64,000 nt of DNA from Guptibacillus hwajinpoensis (GTDB lineage: Bacteria > Bacillota > Bacilli > Bacillales > Guptibacillaceae). Positions 1-6,976 of the stretch are shown here, piece after piece. Within the stretch, counting starts at the first letter, position 1; each line of letters opens with the position of its first letter. Under the pieces are notes generated by a model. It ran no database searches. It saw only the letters and a program-made list of their open reading frames with translations, and was not told the origin of the DNA. The stretch lies in assembly GCF_020171785.1 (NCBI RefSeq), contig NZ_JAIVAE010000007.1:233347-297346 (forward strand), written 5' to 3'. The translations under genes and the position numbers were made by a program.

Positions 1-340
1 AAAGGCCAATTGAGGTTCCACCTATTACTGTTTCCTGATTGGCAATGGTTATGTCTGCATCTTGCAATTGATTTTGTACGTTTTGAAGCATCGGATTAAA
101 ATTGTACTTCCCAGCTTCCCCTGCTTTTTCGTAGACGCGATCGTGGATCAAAATATCTCCAATTGCTGCAAGTGTTAAAGAAGAAGTTTCAAGTGTACTA
201 TCATTAGTGTGTTGTGTTACGTTTCGATAAGCAAGGAGATCTGATGTGTTCTTTGGATCTTCCTTTTGACTGGATAGCCAAAAGACGACACCTCCAACAA
301 AAATCAAAAGAATGATAAGTAATAGCGACCTTCTTTTCAT
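1..340 (-). CDS. CapA-family protein, N-terminal part (cut by window edge)
   Basis: The start ATG is at 340 on the minus strand and the gene runs off the left edge after about 113 codons. Residues 4-22 form a single hydrophobic membrane anchor or uncleaved signal after a KRR charge cluster. About 35 polar residues follow, then a conserved block beginning LTLAAIGDILIHDRVYE and later DADITIANQETVIGGT. GD-(I/V)-L-x-H and (A/N)NxE are the metal-site motifs of the CapA/PgsA-like calcineurin-type phosphoesterase fold (PF09587), linked to poly-gamma-glutamate capsule proteins. The protein would sit outside the membrane. The C-terminal two thirds, and so the full domain and downstream genes, are not visible; no capB/capC genes are in the window. 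Confidence 0.75.
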   Translation of the reverse strand, partial: MKRRSLLLIILLIFVGGVVFWLSSQKEDPKNTSDLLAYRNVTQHTNDSTLETSSLTLAAIGDILIHDRVYEKAGEAGKYNFNPMLQNVQNQLQDADITIANQETVIGGTSIGL

Positions 341-480
341 TGTTTTCACCTATATCCATATGTAAGTTATCTTAAAGCGTTATCATCGCTATCGTACCAC
401 CTTTTCATAAGAAAAGCATGTGGATGAAAAAAGGACCATTCGATTTGTGTAGAGAGTTCATTGAAAAAGAGAGGATCCAT

Positions 481-516
481 TCAAATAGACATGGTGAAGT
501 CACCATGTCTATTTGA
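481..516 (-). terminator. Long stem-loop at the 3' end of the MobA-like gene
   Basis: A perfect inverted repeat with 17-nt arms (481-497 and 500-516) and almost no spacer overlaps the stop codon of the minus-strand gene. A short T-rich stretch (CTCTTTTTC on the minus strand) lies about ten bases beyond, so it is a plausible but not classical terminator. Confidence 0.5.
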
Positions 517-1042
517 GGGAGAGCATATCAGGTTGAATGACTACTGAAGAAGTATTAATGCTTTTTAGAAAAGTGGAAGTGGTGGTATCTCCTGCTTGAA
601 GTAAACCAGTTAGGCATGTTTTTGTGCTTGTCCTGTAAACTCCTTCAAATGGTTTTAGAACACCATTAAATACAGGAAGAGCACCGTCTACATCCAATTT
701 CAACAAGTTTTTTATCAATCTACCTGCGATGCGAGTAGACGGGGCAAGATTATCTGATTCGATGACCCATACCACATCGGTCCTAGCGAGTGAAATCCCG
801 GCATGTAAACCACCTAGAGGACCTTTGTTTTGAAAAAAATCTGTAATGATGCGTGTATCTGGTGGTACGAAGGGCAATAAGTCTCTAGGCGTATTCGTTA
901 CGACAATCATTTCATCAACAATCTTACGCATTTCTCTAATCTGAAACTGAATAAGCGGTTCACCATGATGTGGTAGAAGGGATCTGTGGCGACCGTAAAT
1001 ATACTCATTTGGTCCCCCGGCTAAAATAACTCCAGTTAGCAT
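509..1042 (-). CDS. MobA-like nucleotidyltransferase family protein
   Basis: A 177-residue protein of the NTP_transf_3 / MobA type (molybdenum cofactor guanylyltransferase in the canonical case). It opens TGVILAGG and has GPLGGLHAGIS where MobA has its GPLAGI block. Two signature sites differ: the RxGxxK lysine after the glycine loop is absent (GRHRSLLPHHGEPL), and the metal-binding CD-(M/T)-P block reads ESDNLAP. It may therefore act on another nucleotide sugar or cofactor, or be weakly active. The ATG at 1042 is preferred because GGAAGG lies seven bases upstream; a GTG at 1051 overlaps that site. It is divergent from fnr, whose FNR box lies about 100 bp upstream of this gene, which would suit an anaerobic Mo-cofactor role, but that is inference. 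Confidence 0.7.
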   Translation of the reverse strand: MLTGVILAGGPNEYIYGRHRSLLPHHGEPLIQFQIREMRKIVDEMIVVTNTPRDLLPFVPPDTRIITDFFQNKGPLGGLHAGISLARTDVVWVIESDNLAPSTRIAGRLIKNLLKLDVDGALPVFNGVLKPFEGVYRTSTKTCLTGLLQAGDTTTSTFLKSINTSSVVIQPDMLSLK

Positions 1043-1138
1043 TCTCTTCACCTTCCAATTCGTTTGTTAGTTTAAATGTAACCGGTATTTGAAAAGTAGA
1101 CTGTAAGGAATGTCACATCTTTATTAATAAAACGGGCG

Positions 1139-1184
1139 AGGTGTGATGTTTATCACACCTGAATGAGAAGTGAACTCTTATAAT
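1139..1184 (+). promoter_or_regulatory. FNR box and -10 element of the fnr promoter
   Basis: A perfect TGTGA-N6-TCACA site at 1142-1157 lies inside a palindrome with 9-nt arms (1139-1147 and 1152-1160). A perfect TATAAT is at 1179-1184. If transcription starts seven bases after the -10, at about 1191, the box is centred at -41.5, the classical class II activator position. There is no good -35, as expected for an activator-dependent promoter. The site points to autoregulation of fnr and could also act on the divergent MobA-like gene. Confidence 0.8.
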
Positions 1185-1217
1185 GAAAGCAACAGAAAGG
1201 TTCTAGGAGGGAAATCG

Positions 1218-1943
1218 ATGAAGGTTACATGTCCAGTTGCGATGATGAATAAAGGGAGTTACAATACACAGTCTTTTACTAATGAAAATTTTGTGAAATT
1301 AGAAGAGTTAATGTATGAACAGCAGGTGCAACGTGGTGAAAAGATCTACTGGGAAGGAAACGACTGCAATCATTTATATTATTTAAAAAGCGGAGCAGTG
1401 AAACTTACGAAAAGTTCGGATGAGGGGAAGGACCTCGTTCTCTACCACTTTCAGGCAGGCGATCTTTTTGGGGAAATTGGAGATGATAGCCACGTGCTTA
1501 ATAGCTTTAGTGCAGAAGCAATGACAGATTGCAGTCTTGGCGTCATTCAACAAAAAGACCTTGAAACAATCCTCTGGCAAAATGGTGACCTGGCGGTTGA
1601 ATTTATGAAATGGATGGGATATATGCAGCGTTTTACGCAGACGAAACTTCGTGATTTAATGTTTTTTGGAAAGCATGGAGCTCTTGCCTCAACATTGATT
1701 CGAATCGCAAACACTTACGGTATTGAAGAAGGGAATACCATTCGAATGACTACAAAGTTCACGAATACGGAAATTGCTGATTTAATTGGCGCCACGCGCG
1801 AAACGGTCAATCGCATGTTAAATCAGTTAAAGAAAGATAACATCATTGCTTACGAAAATGGCACCATCATGATTAAAGATCTTGAACAGCTAAAAGCAAT
1901 TTGTCATTGTGAAGGCTGTCCTAAAAACATATGTCGGTTATAA
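1218..1943 (+). CDS. fnr: Fnr, oxygen-sensing CRP/FNR-family transcription regulator
   Basis: A 241-residue regulator: an N-terminal cyclic-nucleotide-type beta-barrel (KIYWEGNDCNHLYYLKSGAV ... FGEIG), a long dimer helix, and a C-terminal winged helix with NTEIADLIGATRETVNRML as the recognition part. The very C-terminus reads CHCEGCPKNICRL; C231-x2-C234-x4-C239 matches the C-terminal [4Fe-4S] ligands of Bacillus Fnr, which differ in location from the N-terminal ligands of E. coli FNR. The start at 1218 follows AGGAGGG at ideal spacing; an upstream ATG at 1170 lacks a ribosome site and would lie upstream of the predicted transcription start. Predicted role: under oxygen limitation it activates genes with TGTGA-N6-TCACA sites, including itself and the ba3 oxidase just downstream. 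Confidence 0.92.
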   Translation: MKVTCPVAMMNKGSYNTQSFTNENFVKLEELMYEQQVQRGEKIYWEGNDCNHLYYLKSGAVKLTKSSDEGKDLVLYHFQAGDLFGEIGDDSHVLNSFSAEAMTDCSLGVIQQKDLETILWQNGDLAVEFMKWMGYMQRFTQTKLRDLMFFGKHGALASTLIRIANTYGIEEGNTIRMTTKFTNTEIADLIGATRETVNRMLNQLKKDNIIAYENGTIMIKDLEQLKAICHCEGCPKNICRL

Positions 1944-1945
1944 CA

Positions 1946-1978
1946 AGTTCAGGAGAGTTGTCCTGAACTCTTTTTTTT
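1946..1978 (+). terminator. Rho-independent terminator after fnr
   Basis: Arms AGTTCAGGA (1946-1954) and TCCTGAACT (1961-1969) are followed by eight T (1971-1978). It separates fnr from the oxidase operon. Confidence 0.9.
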
Positions 1979-2057
1979 GAGGTTTTATTGGCTAAAAAGC
2001 AAACTATATGGTCCAATTTCAAATTTTACTGGCCATACCCAAAACCTCTCACTGTTT

Positions 2058-2100
2058 TGTGAGTAAAGTCACAGAATAAACCCTTTTATTCTCCTAAACT
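2058..2100 (+). promoter_or_regulatory. FNR box and -10 element of the ba3 oxidase operon
   Basis: A perfect TGTGA-N6-TCACA is at 2058-2073. A -10-like TAAACT is at 2095-2100. The distance from box start to -10 start is 37 bases, exactly as in the fnr promoter, so the box would again be centred at -41.5 from a start near 2107. No consensus -35 is visible. This predicts direct Fnr activation of the oxidase at low oxygen. Confidence 0.7.
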
Positions 2101-2134
2101 AAACCTATACCGAGCATACAAAGGAGGAGGAACA

Positions 2135-2293
2135 ATGGGGGTTCTTGAGGAGAAAAAGGAAACGGTGCGAAAAGTCGTTACGACAAAGGAAGGACCAAAC
2201 CTGAAAGGAACGATGATTGCTGTCATGTTGCTTGGGGGATTTATTGTCCTGTCCTGGTTTAGCGTCTACTGGTTGTATATGGTTCGTCTTTAG
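2135..2293 (+). CDS. Cytochrome c oxidase subunit IIa-like small protein
   Basis: A 52-residue single-span protein with a strong AGGAGGAGG ribosome site just before the ATG. A charged N-terminal tail (EEKKETVRKVVTTKEGP) is followed by a hydrophobic helix (GTMIAVMLLGGFIVLSWFSV) and a short YWLYMVRL end. Position, size and topology fit subunit IIa of ba3-type (B-family) haem-copper oxidases, which supplies the helix missing from the one-helix subunit II. It is first in the operon, 19 bases before the subunit II gene. The family call rests mainly on context and topology. Confidence 0.75.
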   Translation: MGVLEEKKETVRKVVTTKEGPNLKGTMIAVMLLGGFIVLSWFSVYWLYMVRL

Positions 2294-2312
2294 AGAGAGA
2301 GGGGAGAGTAGC

Positions 2313-2786
2313 ATGCACATGCATAAATTAGAAAGGCTATGGCTTATGATTGGAAGTGGAGCACTGATTCTTTTTTTAATGGTAATTGGTGTGAACGCTT
2401 TCGCAATGGGTCATACACCGCCAAGCGATAGTGAGATTCTTGATCCAACTCAAGTCGATTTAACGGCACCTTTCGATGACCCAGGCTTAAAAAAGATAGG
2501 TGAGAATGAATATGAATTGGTTCTGGTTGCTCAAGCATTCACATTTCAATCGAACGATGAAATAAAAATACCTGAAGGGGCAACTGTTCATTTTAAAGTA
2601 ACGAGTAAAGATGTAGTACATGGATTTCAAATTCCGAAAACGAATGTGAATATGATGATTACACCAGGTCATATCAATACCATTACTCATACATTTGATG
2701 AAGCGGGACAGTTTCTTATTTTATGTAATGAATATTGTGGAGTTGGTCACCAGGCCATGGGTGTGCCGCTGGAGGTGATAAAATGA
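2313..2786 (+). CDS. cbaB: ba3-type cytochrome c oxidase subunit II
   Basis: A 157-residue subunit II with one N-terminal membrane helix (about residues 9-30) and an extracytoplasmic cupredoxin domain. The CuA site is complete: a His in VVHGFQIP, then CNEYCGVGHQAM with both cysteines, the Glu, the second His and the Met. It accepts electrons from cytochrome c and passes them to subunit I. Only one transmembrane helix is present, typical of B-family oxidases. The ATG at 2313 follows GAGAGGGGAGAG; the upstream in-frame ATG at 2217 lies within the subunit IIa gene and is not used. Its stop overlaps the subunit I start (ATGA at 2783-2786), implying coupled translation. Confidence 0.9.
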   Translation: MHMHKLERLWLMIGSGALILFLMVIGVNAFAMGHTPPSDSEILDPTQVDLTAPFDDPGLKKIGENEYELVLVAQAFTFQSNDEIKIPEGATVHFKVTSKDVVHGFQIPKTNVNMMITPGHINTITHTFDEAGQFLILCNEYCGVGHQAMGVPLEVIK

Positions 2787-4429
2787 AAAACGAATTAGTA
2801 GTCGATCGAAATGATGCAAAGCTTAGTATGGCTCATTTGTATATCGCTTTTGCAGCCGTCCTATTAGGTGGGATTGCAGGACTTTTACAAACGCTAGTTA
2901 GAAGTGGAACGATTCAACTTCCTGCAGGGATAGGCTATTATCAGCTGTTGACCGCTCACGGTATTTTACTTGCACTTGTATTTACAACTTATTTCATTAT
3001 TGGGTTTTTCTATGCCGGCATGAGCAGAACAATGGGGAAATTCTATGACCAACCTTATCGGTTGGGATGGCTTGGTTACATTGTAATGACAATTGGAACG
3101 GCGCTTACAACAGTGATGGTTCTTTTAAATGAAGGGACGGTTCTTTATACCTTCTACGCACCTTTAAAAGCTTCCCCATGGTTCTATATTGGCCTTACGT
3201 TATTTATTGTTGGTACCTGGTTAGCGGGGGGTGCGATGTGCCATCAATATTACATTTGGAAAAAGGTAACGCATAAGAAGATTTCACCTTTGTTTAGCTT
3301 TATGGCTGTTATGACAATGGTTTTATGGTTTGTCGCTACGATTGGTGTCGCCGTTTCCGTTATCTTTCAATTCATTCCATGGTCATTTGGATGGGTTGAT
3401 GAGATTAACATTCTACTAAGTCGAACGCTTTTCTGGTATTTTGGTCACCCACTTGTGTACTTCTGGCTCTTACCTGCCTATGTGTGCTGGTATGTTATTA
3501 TTCCAGAAATCATTGGTGGGAAAATTTTCAGTGACTCTTTAGCTCGTTTATCTTTCGTGCTCTTCTTACTGTTTTCTATTCCTGTTGGCTTTCATCATCA
3601 GTTACTTGAATCAGGAATCTCTCCGTTTTGGAAGTATTTGCAGGTTGTGTTAACGTTCATGGTTATCGTTCCTTCTCTCATGACTGCTTTCTCACTGTTT
3701 GCTACTTTTGAAATAGCAGGACGAAAAAAAGGAGCAAAAGGATTATTTGGTTGGTTTCGTGCATTACCATGGAAGGATGCAAGATTCTTTGCACCTATGG
3801 TTGGTATGCTCATCTTCATTCCTGCAGGTGCAGGAGGGATCATTAATGCTAGTAACCAAATGAACCAGATTGTTCATAATACGCTGTGGGTTACAGGGCA
3901 TTTCCATCTTACTGTTGCTTCGAGCGTGGCGCTTACGTTTTTTGGAATAGCCTATTGGCTTATCCCTCATCTTACCGGTCGCGTACTAACAGGAAGAATG
4001 CATCAAATTGCAAATCTCCAAACAATTCTATGGGCGGTTGGCATGTTCTTTATGTCAGGGGCTATGCATACCGTTGGCTTGCTTGGTGCACCGAGACGAA
4101 CAGCTTATACGACATACCAAGAGCATCCTGATGCATTAGGCTGGATTCCTTATGAAGTCACAATGGCGGTTGGTGGTTCCATTCTCTTTATAGCTATTTT
4201 ACTGTTAATTTATATTATTACAGATCTTGCTTTTTTTGCCCCAAAAGGAAAAGAAGATTTTCCGATTGGAGAAGTGGCAGAGGCTGCAGAAAAGACACCA
4301 GTCATTTTAGAAAATTGGCGGCTGTGGCTTGGCATTGCAACTGTGCTTATCCTTGTAGCTTATATCGTACCAGTCATTCATATGATTGAACACGCTCCCC
4401 CAGGTTCTCCTGGATACAAGTTCTGGTAA
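2783..4429 (+). CDS. cbaA: ba3-type cytochrome c oxidase subunit I
   Basis: A 548-residue, many-helix haem-copper oxidase subunit I. Visible ligands include the low-spin haem His in LLTAHGILLALVF, the CuB His and cross-linked Tyr in FGHPLVYFWLLPAY (H-x3-Y), the CuB HH pair in GFHHQLLE, and the haem His pair in VTGHFHLTVASS. Lack of the D-channel motifs of A-family enzymes and match to a B-family (ba3) enzyme suggest a high-affinity oxidase pumping through the K-channel. The ATG at 2783 follows GGAGGTGAT. With the Fnr box upstream, the enzyme is likely used at low oxygen. A terminator follows immediately. Confidence 0.93.
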   Translation: MKNELVVDRNDAKLSMAHLYIAFAAVLLGGIAGLLQTLVRSGTIQLPAGIGYYQLLTAHGILLALVFTTYFIIGFFYAGMSRTMGKFYDQPYRLGWLGYIVMTIGTALTTVMVLLNEGTVLYTFYAPLKASPWFYIGLTLFIVGTWLAGGAMCHQYYIWKKVTHKKISPLFSFMAVMTMVLWFVATIGVAVSVIFQFIPWSFGWVDEINILLSRTLFWYFGHPLVYFWLLPAYVCWYVIIPEIIGGKIFSDSLARLSFVLFLLFSIPVGFHHQLLESGISPFWKYLQVVLTFMVIVPSLMTAFSLFATFEIAGRKKGAKGLFGWFRALPWKDARFFAPMVGMLIFIPAGAGGIINASNQMNQIVHNTLWVTGHFHLTVASSVALTFFGIAYWLIPHLTGRVLTGRMHQIANLQTILWAVGMFFMSGAMHTVGLLGAPRRTAYTTYQEHPDALGWIPYEVTMAVGGSILFIAILLLIYIITDLAFFAPKGKEDFPIGEVAEAAEKTPVILENWRLWLGIATVLILVAYIVPVIHMIEHAPPGSPGYKFW

Positions 4430-4454
4430 ACGCCGGCGATTAGCCGGCGTTTTT
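4430..4454 (+). terminator. Terminator of the ba3 oxidase operon
   Basis: Arms ACGCCGGC (4430-4437) and GCCGGCGT (4443-4450) with loop GATTA, followed by a T-run. Confidence 0.92.
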
Positions 4455-4503
4455 CTATTTAGACACCTTTTGATATAGTTAAGAAGGAAATTGAGGAGGG
4501 ATT

Positions 4504-5301
4504 ATGTTGAAAAAACCGAATATCTTGTTTATTGGTGCAGGGCGAATGGCTGAGGCTATTTTTTCTGGACTTAAGCAGTCAGATACGATTGGTAAAATTA
4601 CGATTTCAAATCAGTCTGATCAAACGAGATTGACTCATTTGAAAGAAACATATAACGTGGAAACAGGTATATGGCAAGAGGTTATTTCGACCCATGATGT
4701 TGTGATACTAGCAATGCCTCCTGCAGCTCATCCTAATGTTCTTAAGGAACTTTCTAGTAAAGTAACCGATCACTTTGTCATTACGGTAGCTGCAGGGATT
4801 GGGCCTTCTATTTTAGAAGCTTCCTTGCCAGGTGTTCCAACAGCGTGGATTATGCCGAACACTGCAGCTGATATTGGCGAGTCAATGTCACTGTTTGCTT
4901 GCGGGAGTGAGGTAAAGGAAGAACATCGAGAAGTGCTACAAACAATTTTAGATGCTATTGGTGAATCCGAAGAGCTATCAGAAGAACAGATTCATGACTT
5001 AACAGCGGTTACGGGAAGTGCCCCTGCTTTTGTTTACCAATTCGCTGAGGCGTTAGAAAAGTCGGCGCAATCCTATGGTTTATCATCGGAAGTGGCGAGA
5101 AAGCTCGTGATGCAAATGATCTTTGGTTCAGCTTCGATGCTTAAAGATGGGCGGAAGGCAGGAGACCTTCGGGATCAAGTCACAACGCCAGGCGGCGCGA
5201 CAGCTGCAGGACTTGACGTTCTAGAAAATGCTGAATTTAGTCAACTTTTACACAAGGCGGTACTAGCTGTAAATCATAAAGCTTCAGAACAAGCAAAGTA
5301 A
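4504..5301 (+). CDS. proC: Pyrroline-5-carboxylate reductase
   Basis: A 265-residue cytosolic enzyme that reduces 1-pyrroline-5-carboxylate to L-proline with NAD(P)H. The N-terminal Rossmann motif is IGAGRMAEAIFSGL (residues 10-23). The C-terminal helical dimer domain has VTGSAPAFVYQFAEALEKSA and the family signature TTPGGATAAGL. TTGAGGAGGGATT precedes the ATG. It stands alone between two terminators. Bacillaceae often carry several paralogues (ProG, ProH, ProI, ComER); the full catalytic signature argues for a working reductase, but which paralogue this is cannot be told. Confidence 0.88.
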   Translation: MLKKPNILFIGAGRMAEAIFSGLKQSDTIGKITISNQSDQTRLTHLKETYNVETGIWQEVISTHDVVILAMPPAAHPNVLKELSSKVTDHFVITVAAGIGPSILEASLPGVPTAWIMPNTAADIGESMSLFACGSEVKEEHREVLQTILDAIGESEELSEEQIHDLTAVTGSAPAFVYQFAEALEKSAQSYGLSSEVARKLVMQMIFGSASMLKDGRKAGDLRDQVTTPGGATAAGLDVLENAEFSQLLHKAVLAVNHKASEQAK

Positions 5302-5336
5302 AAAAGCATGTCCTCTGGCCAGAGGACATGCTTTTT
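5301..5336. terminator. Bidirectional terminator between proC and the convergent membrane-protein gene
   Basis: A perfect 36-nt palindrome (arms 5301-5318 and 5319-5336) that begins with an A-run and ends with a T-run on the plus strand, so it serves both convergent genes. Confidence 0.92.
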
Positions 5337-5342
5337 TATTTG

Positions 5343-6845
5343 TTAGAGGATATAAGGTCCTAATAGGAAGATTAGCATGCCGAGATTTAATCCAAGTTGA
5401 TAGGAGGTTCGCTGCATGATGGTCCATTCTTGATCTTGAGCAACGCGGCTAATCATATAAGATACAACAAAGATAATTAGCGGCCAGACGTATGAAGCTC
5501 CTGAAAAGGTTAGGTAAGATGGAGCTAGATATTGAAATGGTCCATCAAGAATAGACGGAAGGAAAATAATTTGAGAGGCAACACATAAAAGAATGATCGT
5601 CCATTCAACCCATTTTTTGTCTTGTTCAATTGCTGTTGTATTGGCGAAATAGAAGTACATTAATGCAACGGCAGGAAGGATGAGAAAACCAAATGAGAAG
5701 GCTAACATCGCAAACATACCGACAATTGCTGTGAACGTATAGTAAAGGGCATACGTTAAGTCATCGCTCGAGATGGAGCTACTGCTTTTCACAACGGTAG
5801 GATCTGTTGATGCGCCGTGCAAGACGAGTTCGTTTTTCTCTTGATCCATCCAGACTAAAGACTGATCGGTAATTGCAATGGGGCGGATAGATAACTCTTC
5901 TGTCGTACTCCGGCGAGAGGCAACCCACTCGCCATCCTGTTGCGAAGCTTCATAGATACTAATGACGGAACGTTTTGGTGAAATTTCTCCGTTCGAACTA
6001 AACAAAAGATGAGCCGCACCGTCTTTTTCGATTAATGAAAAGTAGTTTGGCTTCTCAAACCTGTCACCAGTTTCCGCATTTTGGATTTTCAAAAGCTGAA
6101 CGTCAGCTTCCTTACCAGCAACACTTTCTCCAAAGTACGTATTTACAACTCGTGTACCCTGTCTCGTTGCACTAATGGTATAGGTGAACGTAAGTTTGTT
6201 ATCGAGTTCAATCATTTGAAGATTGCTGTAAATTTCTCCTGATGTAAGTGGAGTCTCATATAGAACAACTGGGTCTTCACCTGCATCAAGTGTTAGAAAC
6301 TGGTTCACATCATCCGTTTGAACATAAAGAAATGCCAAACCTTCTTCTGTTAAAGTACCGCTTTTTATGTATTGAGGTAGTTCGATTTCTGACTTAATTT
6401 TTCCTTCTGGTGAAATGGTGTATGCGGTGTGCCGTGACCACGCAATTACGCCATTTTCTGATACGTTCATTCCTTCAATTTCCTTTAAAATGCTTGTTTC
6501 TTTCTCGTCTGTTGCGTAAATTAATTCATCATTCTTCTTGTAAATCGCTTGCTGATCATCAACATAAAACGAATATCCGTCTGGAATGGAATAGCTGAGT
6601 TCTTCTGTCGTTGTATCCAACTTTTCGTTCACGACCACTTTTCGAACGGGATCACCGCTAAAAAAGAGAGTGCTACTATCTTCCTCACGTTGAACAAACA
6701 TCTCACTATCTTCTGCAGCTACGTCAAGATTGACTGACCTGCTCCAATCCGTTGCCGGTTTTTCTTGAAGAATGGAGAGCTGATGAAGATAAACGAAAAG
6801 CAAAATGATAAAACCAGTGAGAATGGGAAAGCCTATTTTTTTCAT
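5343..6845 (-). CDS. Membrane protein with large extracytoplasmic domain, unknown function
   Basis: A 500-residue protein I do not recognise. Residues 3-22 form an N-terminal hydrophobic anchor. Residues about 30-355 are polar and rich in short alternating strands (for example SYSIPDGYSFYVDDQQ, ENGVIAWSRHTAYTISPEGKI, PIAITDQSLVWMDQEKN), a pattern that suggests a beta-propeller-like fold outside the cell. The last 140 residues hold about four membrane helices with almost no cytoplasmic domain. There is no kinase, protease or transporter motif. AAGGAGG lies before the ATG. It is a single-gene unit, convergent with proC. A sensor or envelope role is possible but unproven. Confidence 0.7.
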   Translation of the reverse strand: MKKIGFPILTGFIILLFVYLHQLSILQEKPATDWSRSVNLDVAAEDSEMFVQREEDSSTLFFSGDPVRKVVVNEKLDTTTEELSYSIPDGYSFYVDDQQAIYKKNDELIYATDEKETSILKEIEGMNVSENGVIAWSRHTAYTISPEGKIKSEIELPQYIKSGTLTEEGLAFLYVQTDDVNQFLTLDAGEDPVVLYETPLTSGEIYSNLQMIELDNKLTFTYTISATRQGTRVVNTYFGESVAGKEADVQLLKIQNAETGDRFEKPNYFSLIEKDGAAHLLFSSNGEISPKRSVISIYEASQQDGEWVASRRSTTEELSIRPIAITDQSLVWMDQEKNELVLHGASTDPTVVKSSSSISSDDLTYALYYTFTAIVGMFAMLAFSFGFLILPAVALMYFYFANTTAIEQDKKWVEWTIILLCVASQIIFLPSILDGPFQYLAPSYLTFSGASYVWPLIIFVVSYMISRVAQDQEWTIMQRTSYQLGLNLGMLIFLLGPYIL

Positions 6846-6976
6846 TCTATTCCTCCTTGTTCCTTACATACGTTTGAATTTTACACAAGTTTCAAAAAAT
6901 TTACAATAGTTATTAGTGAGAATCTCCGAAAGGTAGCGTGAATACAATACGGTAGCCTACTTGAGGAGGGAGCGCC

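Noticed and set aside
1170..1217. Upstream ATG of fnr adding 16 residues
   Set aside because: It precedes the predicted transcription start and lacks a ribosome site; AGGAGGG lies before ATG 1218.
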